Origin: Clostridia bacterium
Lineage (GTDB): Bacteria; Bacillota; Clostridia; Oscillospirales; Acutalibacteraceae
Assembly: GCA_024689165.1 (NCBI GenBank)
Contig: JAILDS010000017.1
Coordinates: 1 to 14,034, forward strand
DNA length: 14,034 bases
Direction of reading: 5' to 3'
Shown: in pieces, positions 1-5,519 of the stretch
How the letters are laid out: every line of letters begins with the position of its first letter
How positions within the stretch are numbered: the stretch's first letter is position 1
Program-made: the position numbers and the translations under genes
Notes under the pieces: generated by a model
Seen by the model: only the letters and a program-made list of their open reading frames with translations
Database searches by the model: none
What the model was told of the DNA's origin: nothing

Positions 1-344
1 TTGCCGTCGATCGAGGCCTCCGCGCCGTAGTAGGCGACGCCGTCCTTGTAGAGGACGTAAAACTTTGACGCATCGCCCGCCATAACGAGAGTGATCTCCG
101 TTATCTCGCCTACGGGCATGGGTTCGCCCGAATAGCTCGTCCAGCCGAGCGTCATGTCGAAGGGGTCGCCGCAGGCGATCTGTCCGTACTCCGCGTATTC
201 GCCCTCGTAGGTAAAGACAGGGGCGGGCACGGAATTGACGTGAGACTCTGCCGTATCGTATCCGGCGAAAACCGACGACGGGCAGACGGTAAGTGCCATG
301 ACCGCGGCCAGGACAGCCGCAAGCATACGTTTTCGGGTCTTCAT
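1..344 (-). CDS. Secreted protein of unknown function, N-terminal part
   Basis: An open frame runs from an ATG at 344 to the left edge of the window without a stop, giving 114 residues of a longer protein. The start is well supported: GGAGG lies nine to ten bases upstream of the ATG (about 355-360). The first residues (MKTRKRMLAAVLAAVMALTV, then CPSSVFAG) form a classical Sec signal peptide, with a basic start, a hydrophobic core and a likely cleavage after VFA near residue 27. The mature part seen (for example GDPFDMTLGWTSYSGEP and KFYVLYKDG) looks beta-rich, with many Gly, Tyr and Thr residues, but I recognise no family. It starts 92 bases after the stop of the upstream (alpha/alpha)6 protein gene and may be co-transcribed with it. 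The 3' part of the gene is outside the window, so domain content and function cannot be judged. Confidence 0.85.
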   Translation of the reverse strand, partial: MKTRKRMLAAVLAAVMALTVCPSSVFAGYDTAESHVNSVPAPVFTYEGEYAEYGQIACGDPFDMTLGWTSYSGEPMPVGEITEITLVMAGDASKFYVLYKDGVAYYGAEASIDG

Positions 345-381
345 TTTTCTTTTTTCCTCCTTAACGTGCGGAAATATTCGC

Positions 382-399
382 CGGAACAAAGACGTTCCG
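382..399. repeat. Small hairpin in the 345-436 spacer
   Basis: CGGAAC at 382-387 pairs with GTTCCG at 394-399 around a six-base loop. It lies in the leader of the secreted-protein gene, upstream of its ribosome binding site. The stem is only six pairs, so it may be chance or a minor leader structure. Confidence 0.3.
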
Positions 400-406
400 C
401 TCTCAA

Positions 407-438
407 CCCGGCGGTATATCTCGCCGGGATCGTTTTTT
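407..438 (+). terminator. Candidate intrinsic terminator facing the plus strand
   Basis: CCCGGCG (407-413) pairs perfectly with CGCCGGG (422-428) around an eight-base loop. On the plus strand it is followed after four bases by six T residues (433-438), the layout of a factor-independent terminator. Every gene here is on the minus strand, where the same stem is preceded by an A run and followed by TTGAGAG, which is not U-rich. It would therefore stop plus-strand (antisense) transcription entering the glycosidase-like gene, or it is only a weak minus-strand terminator. This is seen in sequence; function is inferred. Confidence 0.3.
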
Positions 439-2347
439 AATGTGATACGCCGTGATCGGGCCCGGTGAGATAGGGCATCATCAGCCCCATGAGTATCTCC
501 GCGGCGGTCCAGCCGGTCTCGCAGGCGCGGGCGGCCCAGCCGACGTCGTGCGGGCAGCCGTAGGGCTCATTCAGCTCCATATCGAACGCCCTGCTCCAGG
601 ACCCGTTGACCATCGGGTCGCCGCAGACAGCCTGCGCGTTCACGCAGAACTCCGCGACGCCGCGCCGGAGCTCTCTGAACCTTTCGTCGCCCGTGGCCCT
701 GTAAGCCCACGAGAAGCCCACGGGCAGCCAGTTGACCGAATACAGCAGGTCCGCAACCGGGTCGCCGTTATGGGTCAGCAGGGAGCACTCTCCGTCCGAA
801 TTGCGGGAACAGGCGGCGGCATAACCCGTGTCATACTCATAAAACCCGCCGCAGGGGTGCCTGCGCCGCATGAGGTCGCCGGTCACACGGTACAGCATCT
901 TTTTATGCTTCTCAAGCCCGGTCGCCTCGTAAAGCGCCGCGAGCGGAAGTATAAGGCGGCACTGCTCCTCTGTCTCGCTCTGCTCGCGGACCGTATCGGG
1001 GTAGACGGACATTATGGTCTCAAGCCCCTTCCTCGCGACGTCCAGATAAGTCCCGTTCCCGCCGTACAGATACGCCAGCAGCAGCGCGGCGTGGTAATAT
1101 GCGTTGTAGTGGGCCGAAGCCCTTCCGTGCTCCGCGTCGCGAAGCTCCTTTATCGACTCCGCGTCGAGACGGGGCATGTCCGTTCGAGGGACCCTGCAGC
1201 CGTCCCGGGCGGTGGTTCGGACAAGAAAATCCAGCGCGCGGCAAACGTCCCCAAACCTTTCGCCGCGGCCGAAGAGAAGACAGTCGTAAAGAACGGGCAG
1301 CAAAGCCCTCGCCGCGTCGTCCTGATAGCAGACCTGCCACGCGGAGGAGGTCCATCGCAGCATGCCGTCGAAATCGCCGCCCCTGACGGTCATCGGCCCG
1401 AAGACGAAGTCCTTCAGAGCCTCGCTTATCCGCAGGGCGTTCTCATTGCCCGTCATACGGGAGTAAAAGGCGAACGCCCCCGCAGCCTCGCCGCAGCAGT
1501 CTGTGCGCACGGTCTGCGCTATAACGCGTCCGCCGTCGGGCTTTATCTCATGGCGGAGCCCTTCGAGTATACCTCCGCTGCCCCCGTCCACAAGAAAACC
1601 GCTCAGCCAGGCGACGCCGCGGTCGACGGCGTCCCTGAGGCTTCGTTCGAAATCATCCCCGTTCCCGGCGCCGTAACGTACGACCGGCTCCGGGAAGGAA
1701 AAACCGGAGCAGCCGGTGAGCCACCCCGCGATATATTCAATTACCTTGCGCCACGCCGCGCGCGGCGCGAACTGGGCGCGGTTGAAATCGCTCAGCCGGA
1801 AGGAGCACATCATCACGTTTCCGCCCATGAGCCACAGCCCCGGGGTGCTCTCCGAAAGGATCTCGTCCCGAGGCGCGTCCCAATGGGTGTGGGCGATCAC
1901 GTTGCCGCGGTAAACAAGCAGCGGGACCGTCCCCGGCGCGCCGTACCAAGGGCGCATAGTCCGGTTGCTCATGTCGTCGAGCAGGTCGCCCGTTTCGAGT
2001 CCGGGTATCCCGGGGCCGTTTTCGGGCCCGACGAAAACCAGACGGCTGCGCGTCGTGTCCGCGGGCTCGTCGGAGTAGATGCCGCCGAAGGAGCCCGCGA
2101 ATTCGATGAACACCCTTTTGCCTGCCGCGGCCTCCTCCTCAAGACGGGCCCTCAGGCGGGCGTCGGGCGCGGAACCGGAGCCCAGCACGCAGTAGGAGTC
2201 ATACCCGCTTATTCCGAGCCGGGCGGCGGAAGCGGGAGAGATGCGATCGACGGGCGCGCCGGAGGAAACCAGCACGCCGAAAAGGTCGGTGTCGTTTTCG
2301 GCGACGACGAGGCACCGCCGCGCCGCCGTTTTGTCGTTAGTTTTCAT
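437..2347 (-). CDS. Putative (alpha/alpha)6-barrel glycosidase-like protein with N-terminal amidotransferase-like domain
   Basis: 636 residues from the ATG at 2347 (MKTNDKTAARRCLVVAEND). Residues about 10-205 look like a class I glutamine-amidotransferase or flavodoxin-like alpha/beta domain, with a strand at RCLVVAEND, YDSYCVLGSG, and AAGKRVFIEFAG after a helix. Such domains often accompany glycosidases without catalysis. Residues about 225-625 are helical with recurring aromatic and Gly-rich loops (HYNAYYHAALLLAYLYGG, GGFYEYDTGYAA, SVNWLPVGFSWAYRATGD, DVGWAARACETGW), resembling six-hairpin glycosidases such as GH88, GH105 or GH154. The exact family is not assigned. No signal peptide is visible, so it is probably cytoplasmic. 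The frame stays open 101 codons further upstream, but that stretch translates heptamer repeats and hairpins, so I reject it. The ribosome binding site before 2347 is weak. It follows the metallophosphoesterase gene across a 466-base repeat-rich spacer, so its expression may be independent. Confidence 0.7.
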   Translation of the reverse strand: MKTNDKTAARRCLVVAENDTDLFGVLVSSGAPVDRISPASAARLGISGYDSYCVLGSGSAPDARLRARLEEEAAAGKRVFIEFAGSFGGIYSDEPADTTRSRLVFVGPENGPGIPGLETGDLLDDMSNRTMRPWYGAPGTVPLLVYRGNVIAHTHWDAPRDEILSESTPGLWLMGGNVMMCSFRLSDFNRAQFAPRAAWRKVIEYIAGWLTGCSGFSFPEPVVRYGAGNGDDFERSLRDAVDRGVAWLSGFLVDGGSGGILEGLRHEIKPDGGRVIAQTVRTDCCGEAAGAFAFYSRMTGNENALRISEALKDFVFGPMTVRGGDFDGMLRWTSSAWQVCYQDDAARALLPVLYDCLLFGRGERFGDVCRALDFLVRTTARDGCRVPRTDMPRLDAESIKELRDAEHGRASAHYNAYYHAALLLAYLYGGNGTYLDVARKGLETIMSVYPDTVREQSETEEQCRLILPLAALYEATGLEKHKKMLYRVTGDLMRRRHPCGGFYEYDTGYAAACSRNSDGECSLLTHNGDPVADLLYSVNWLPVGFSWAYRATGDERFRELRRGVAEFCVNAQAVCGDPMVNGSWSRAFDMELNEPYGCPHDVGWAARACETGWTAAEILMGLMMPYLTGPDHGVSH

Positions 2348-2384
2348 GTTGTCCAAGTTTTTTGTCGGGCGGGAATTGACAGTA

Positions 2385-2419
2385 TGTAGCTGATAGCAGA
2401 TAGCCGATAGCGGATAGCT
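2385..2419 (+). repeat. Heptamer array, GATAGCN family, five units
   Basis: Successive units on the plus strand are TGTAGCT, GATAGCA, GATAGCC, GATAGCG and GATAGCT. Six bases are constant in the last four units, while the seventh runs through A, C, G and T. The array lies 38 bases upstream of the start of the minus-strand glycosidase-like gene, with the TAG-bearing strand antisense to it. The complementary strand has no stop, which lets the downstream gene's frame run open through it. Confidence 0.9.
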
Positions 2420-2427
2420 CTGTGTAG

Positions 2428-2448
2428 GGGCGGGCATCGACCGCCCGC
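2428..2448. repeat. GC-rich hairpin next to heptamer array
   Basis: GCGGGC (2430-2435) can pair with GCCCGC (2443-2448), or GGGCGG (2428-2433) with CCGCCC (2441-2446). These are two alternative six-pair stems around a seven-base loop. It directly follows the heptamer array and the sequence TGTGTAGGGG. Confidence 0.6.
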
Positions 2449-2463
2449 AAGCCGGGGAAAGAA

Positions 2464-2477
2464 CGCCGGAAACGGCG
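2464..2477. repeat. Small GAAA-tetraloop hairpin
   Basis: CGCCG (2464-2468) and CGGCG (2473-2477) flank GAAA on the plus strand. On the plus-strand RNA this would be a GNRA tetraloop stem; on the minus strand the loop would be UUUC. The stem is only five pairs. Confidence 0.4.
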
Positions 2478-2501
2478 ATGAACGCATCAGTACCGTTTAT
2501 T

Positions 2502-2669
2502 CCCGTAGCGCGGCACCTCAGTGCCGCCCCGACGCGAAGCGTCGGAAAAACCAATGAGAACAGGCAGGATATCGACTTCGTGACAGATACGAATATAACC
2601 AACGCAGACACTTTTTTCAACGGGAACGGCGGCAAGCCGCCGGGCGGCACTGAGGTGCCGCGCTACCGG
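2502..2669. repeat. REP/MITE-like inverted-repeat element with nested hairpins
   Basis: A 25-base arm at 2505-2529 is the exact reverse complement of 2642-2666. After one mismatch, two more base pairs extend the match to 2502-2669. The spacer is 112 bases. Each arm is itself a hairpin: GCGGCAC-CTCA-GTGCCGC at 2510-2527 and GCGGCAC-TGAG-GTGCCGC at 2644-2661. Inside are two further perfect seven-pair stems, CCGACGC-GAA-GCGTCGG (2529-2545) and CGGCGGC-AA-GCCGCCG (2627-2642). The layout resembles paired REP sequences or a non-autonomous miniature element. No transposase gene or clear target-site duplication is seen. Confidence 0.75.
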
Positions 2670-2738
2670 TAAACTGTCGGCTGATATAATGCGCCGCAGG
2701 TCCTTTGGCATATTACGAGCTTTGCGAGTAACAAGGTT

Positions 2739-2755
2739 CTGCCGCAAAGCGGCAG
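2739..2755. repeat. Perfect hairpin downstream of the metallophosphoesterase gene
   Basis: CTGCCGC (2739-2745) pairs with GCGGCAG (2749-2755) around AAA, and GGTTCT occurs on both sides. In the minus direction it lies about 60 bases after the stop of the secreted phosphoesterase gene. There is no U run on that strand, so it is not a standard intrinsic terminator, though it could protect the 3' end. Confidence 0.55.
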
Positions 2756-2761
2756 GTTCTT

Positions 2762-2789
2762 ATCTGCTGTCTGCTATCGGCTAACTGCT
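2762..2789 (-). repeat. Heptamer array, GATAGCN family, four units
   Basis: The plus-strand units are ATCTGCT, GTCTGCT, ATCGGCT and AACTGCT, so the minus strand reads GATAGC-type. It begins 24 bases after the metallophosphoesterase stop (2814-2816), with TAG in the sense direction of that gene. The 23 bases 2761-2783 are identical to 12202-12224, including the variant units. This suggests copying of the array as a unit rather than independent expansion. Confidence 0.88.
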
Positions 2790-2813
2790 ATTCCCTACAC
2801 CCTTGCGTCCGTC

Positions 2814-4220
2814 TTACCAGAACAGTCTTTTTATAACGGTTATCAGCCTCTCGAACAGGTACTTCAGCCGCATGAAAAACGCCCTGAAGCCGGTCTCTCC
2901 CTCGACGGTGACTTTCGTTTCCAGGGGCTCGGACTGTTTGCCGTAGGCGTTCTCAGCGACGACACAGATCGTGTACTCGCCTTCCTTAAGGCCCTCGAGG
3001 GTCAGCCCGATCGTGTCCTGCTCTATGGCGCGGTAATAATACGGCAGCGTCCACGTGCCGGAGACGACTCTGCCGCTGCCGTCCTTCGCGAAGGCGCGGT
3101 AAAGAACGATCGGCTCTCCGTCGGTCGAGATCGCGGCGGGGACGCTTACCGTACAGCCGCCGAAGGACGGCTCGACCTCGGCGGCCGCGCCGGAGGCGAA
3201 AACGGGAGCCTTCGAGCGGGCTTCATGCGCGGCGGGTGTGTAATCCCTGTTGTTCCGGTCGGCGGGGTTTTCGAGGTATACCTCGCAGAGCAGCTCCGCC
3301 TCTTCGACGTCGTAGCCGCGCAGGCGCATGTTGCTGTCCTTGTCAAGCTCGACGATCCAGCAGTTCGCGGCCTCCCTGCAGTCAGGCGGGTCGTAGGCGC
3401 GGAAGCTGTCTATGGTGAACTCGGCGTAATATATCGCGCCTGTTCCGACGGCGGTGTAGGCGCCCTGCCAGACGGAACGCGGGTCGTTCACGGGATAGTG
3501 CGAGTGCCCCGCGAAGTGGACGACCTGCGGGTAACGGTTCAGTATCGCGTTGAAGGTCGGTATGCCCCAGCCGTCGAAGGCCGAGCTGCCGTAGACCGTG
3601 CCCAGGGCGGGCTCGTGGTTCATGAAGAATATCGGCCTGTCGGGGTCCTCCGCGGCGGCTTCGGCAAGCTGTTTTCTGAGCCATGAGAGCTGCGAAGCGC
3701 TGTAATGGACTCCGTCCAGCGGGGACGCGGACAGCCCGATGAAGTGGTAGCCGTTTATAACGACGTTGAAATCCGCGTCGCAGCCGGTGAGGGAGGTGTA
3801 ATAATCCCGAAGCTCTGCCCGCTTCATGTCATAGCCGTCGTGGTTCTTCGCCACTACGCCGAGGAACCTCGTCCCGTCGCGAAGGGACGAGCTCATCGCC
3901 TCCCAGAAAATGTCGAACGCGGGCTTTACGCCCCTGTCGGTAAGGTCGCCGACAACAAGGACTGCGTCCAGCGAGGCGTAAGACGGGTCGGCTTCGGCGA
4001 TACCGTAGCCGAGCTCGAGCATTTTGCCGATGCGTCCGGCGTTCGTGCCGTCGTCGACCTTGACGTGCGTGTCGCTCGACGCGATGAAGCGTATCACGGG
4101 AACGAACCCGTCGGCAGCCGCGGCGGCGGTCCCGGCGCCGGAAACGCCGTACGCCGGCATGGAAGCGGCGCTCAAACAGACGGTCAGCGCGCAGAGTACG
4201 ATTGCGAGAGTTTTCTTCAT
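2814..4220 (-). CDS. Secreted calcineurin-like metallophosphoesterase
   Basis: 468 residues from the ATG at 4220. AGGAG at 4230-4234 sits nine bases upstream of this ATG but directly abuts the other ATG at 4229, so the inner start is preferred. A Sec signal peptide (MKKTLAIVLCALTVCLSAAS) implies export. The metallophosphoesterase core spans about 42-300: D50-x-H52 in SSDTH, GD92 in VGDLTDRG, N126-H127 in AKNHDGYD, H202 in FFMNHEP, and H239/H241 in FAGHSH. These are the usual ligands of a two-metal site hydrolysing phosphate mono- or diesters; the substrate is unknown. In motif III, Lys125 replaces the usual Gly of GNH. Residues about 340-440 look like a fibronectin-III or Ig-like domain. The last 25 residues (ending YLFERLITVIKRLFW) form a basic amphipathic helix that could bind membrane. 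It starts 91 bases after the HAD phosphatase stop, probably in the same operon. Confidence 0.9.
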   Translation of the reverse strand: MKKTLAIVLCALTVCLSAASMPAYGVSGAGTAAAAADGFVPVIRFIASSDTHVKVDDGTNAGRIGKMLELGYGIAEADPSYASLDAVLVVGDLTDRGVKPAFDIFWEAMSSSLRDGTRFLGVVAKNHDGYDMKRAELRDYYTSLTGCDADFNVVINGYHFIGLSASPLDGVHYSASQLSWLRKQLAEAAAEDPDRPIFFMNHEPALGTVYGSSAFDGWGIPTFNAILNRYPQVVHFAGHSHYPVNDPRSVWQGAYTAVGTGAIYYAEFTIDSFRAYDPPDCREAANCWIVELDKDSNMRLRGYDVEEAELLCEVYLENPADRNNRDYTPAAHEARSKAPVFASGAAAEVEPSFGGCTVSVPAAISTDGEPIVLYRAFAKDGSGRVVSGTWTLPYYYRAIEQDTIGLTLEGLKEGEYTICVVAENAYGKQSEPLETKVTVEGETGFRAFFMRLKYLFERLITVIKRLFW

Positions 4221-4311
4221 TCCGTTCATCTCCTGTTATCCTGTTCGCCTCGCGCCGACGCCGTGGAACGGCGAGGGCTTCCGGGCGTGTATTTCAGCTT
4301 ATACGGGCCGT

Positions 4312-5481
4312 CTACGCGGCCTCTGACAGGGCGCCGTTTTCGCCGGGCAGTCCGGTTTTCTTCACCCCGTCGCCGTAAATGGTCTTCCAGTCGTCTGCCA
4401 TAGAAAATGCCGTCCACGACCGTTCCTTAGCTTCGGCATAGTACTCGGCGGCCTTTTCTTCGCTGCCGTATTCCCGCTCGACGTCGTCGCAAACGATCAG
4501 AAAGCCCATTCCCTCGTGCTCCGGGTTGCCCTCGGCGTAATTGAGCATCGAGTAGTCTCCCGAGCTGTTGCCGAACGCCAGGACGGGACGCTTGCCTATC
4601 TCCCGGGCGATGGCGGCGGGTTTTCCGGACTTGCCGCACTCCACGGCGTCAAGGGGCGCTCCGAGCAGGATCTCCTCGTCGGCGCCCATGTTGTATTTGT
4701 CGGCGGCCTCTTCACCCTTTCCGGAGGCGTCGTAGGGCACGTCTGTGGCTATCACGCGGTCATAAGGGATGCCTAAGCGCTCCACCAGCGCCCTGACGAC
4801 CTCCCGCTCGCAGGCGGAGACCATCCATACGTCCCAGCCGTTGCCGCGCAGGTAATCGATGACCTCGATCATGGGCTTGTAGAAAGACTCTCCGTAGGTC
4901 ATGCCCTCGAAGCCCACCACGTCCGTGCTGTCGGCAAAATCGGCCGCGTATTTCCGAAACTCCTCCGGCGTCATGCCGGCGAAAGCCGACGCTACAAGAT
5001 CGTCCTTCGTAAGTCCCTCCGGGTGGAAGGTCTCGCCGTAGGCATAAGCGTGGTCCCGGATCTGCTGCATCGCGTCGCGTTCTTCCTCCGTCGCCGCGTA
5101 CGACGGGTCGTCGAGCACGCGGTGCATCGTCAGGCAGTAGTCGATATAGACCGGCGCTTTTTCGCAGAGGATGGTTCCGTCCATGTCGAAAACGGCTATG
5201 CGGTCGGCGGGCTCGAGCCAGCCCGGGCCCGTTTCATCCGCGCAGTCGGCCACGAAAGCCGTGAGCTCGCGCAGGGACGCGCTGTCCGGCTCCCATGAGG
5301 GGAATACCGCGGCATAGTCCAGCTCCTCCGCGACGGCGGCGGAAGTCTGTCCGTCCGCGTCGGGCTGTCCCGCGGGGGACGACAGTCTGCCCCGCAGCGC
5401 GAACGCCGCGGCGGCGGTGATGACGACGCCCGCCAGGAATGCAAGGAATACTAACAGTCTTCGTCTGGTTTTTTCGCTCAT
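4312..5481 (-). CDS. Membrane-anchored HAD-superfamily phosphatase
   Basis: 389 residues from the ATG at 5481, preceded by AAAAGGAG six bases upstream. The open frame extends 64 codons further into the LacZ gene, but that part is a shadow. Residues 9-29 are one hydrophobic segment after a Lys/Arg-rich start (MSEKTRRRLLVFLAFLAG), typical of a signal anchor or uncleaved signal, so the catalytic part should lie outside the membrane. All HAD motifs are present: motif I D99-M-D101-G-T, motif II S222 (VWMVSACERE), motif III K284 or K287, and motif IV GNSSGD309. The helical cap between motifs I and II (about 105-215) resembles the phosphoserine phosphatase-type subfamily. It should hydrolyse a phosphomonoester; the substrate is not deducible. 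The gene begins 38 bases after the LacZ stop and precedes another exported phosphoesterase, suggesting co-transcription. Confidence 0.87.
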   Translation of the reverse strand: MSEKTRRRLLVFLAFLAGVVITAAAAFALRGRLSSPAGQPDADGQTSAAVAEELDYAAVFPSWEPDSASLRELTAFVADCADETGPGWLEPADRIAVFDMDGTILCEKAPVYIDYCLTMHRVLDDPSYAATEEERDAMQQIRDHAYAYGETFHPEGLTKDDLVASAFAGMTPEEFRKYAADFADSTDVVGFEGMTYGESFYKPMIEVIDYLRGNGWDVWMVSACEREVVRALVERLGIPYDRVIATDVPYDASGKGEEAADKYNMGADEEILLGAPLDAVECGKSGKPAAIAREIGKRPVLAFGNSSGDYSMLNYAEGNPEHEGMGFLIVCDDVEREYGSEEKAAEYYAEAKERSWTAFSMADDWKTIYGDGVKKTGLPGENGALSEAA

Positions 5482-5519
5482 AAAGGTCTCCTTTTCAAGG
5501 CCCCGGTCCTGCGGCGCCG

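Larger units (their letters stand above)
2348..2813. other. 466-base gene-free spacer packed with repeats and hairpins
   Basis: No credible gene lies here; the open frames crossing it are translations of repeat units. From left to right it holds a GATAGCN heptamer array (2385-2419), a GC-rich hairpin (2428-2448), a hairpin CGCCG-GAAA-CGGCG (2464-2477), a large inverted repeat with nested hairpins (2502-2669), a short motif shared with the other large spacer (2688-2705), a hairpin (2739-2755), and a second heptamer array in the opposite orientation (2762-2789). No clear sigma-70 promoter was found on the minus strand. Confidence 0.85.

Noticed and set aside
452..2389. 645-codon plus-strand open frame opposite the (alpha/alpha)6 protein gene
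   Set aside because: It mirrors a GC-rich gene; composition is rich in Arg, Pro and Ala without domain motifs, and it runs through the heptamer repeat. The minus-strand frame has clear domains.
2376..2412. TTGACA on the plus strand followed by GATAGC as a sigma-70 promoter
   Set aside because: The -10 match is poor, it lies in the repeat array, and no plus-strand gene follows.
2348..2650. 101-codon N-terminal extension of the (alpha/alpha)6 protein gene, opening the frame up to 2650
   Set aside because: The extension translates the heptamer array, hairpins and one arm of the inverted repeat, and has no protein-like character. Recognisable domain sequence begins just after the ATG at 2347.
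2478..2747. Short frames of 64-86 codons on both strands in the large spacer
   Set aside because: They consist of the inverted-repeat arms and internal hairpins read as protein (ends such as GTEVPRY and VARHLSAA), with no plausible ribosome binding site.
2739..2755. Perfect hairpin as intrinsic terminator of the metallophosphoesterase gene
   Set aside because: No U run follows the stem on the minus strand, so it is kept only as a hairpin.
2385..2789. Heptamer arrays considered as a degenerate CRISPR
   Set aside because: Units are seven bases with no spacers, and no cas genes are present.
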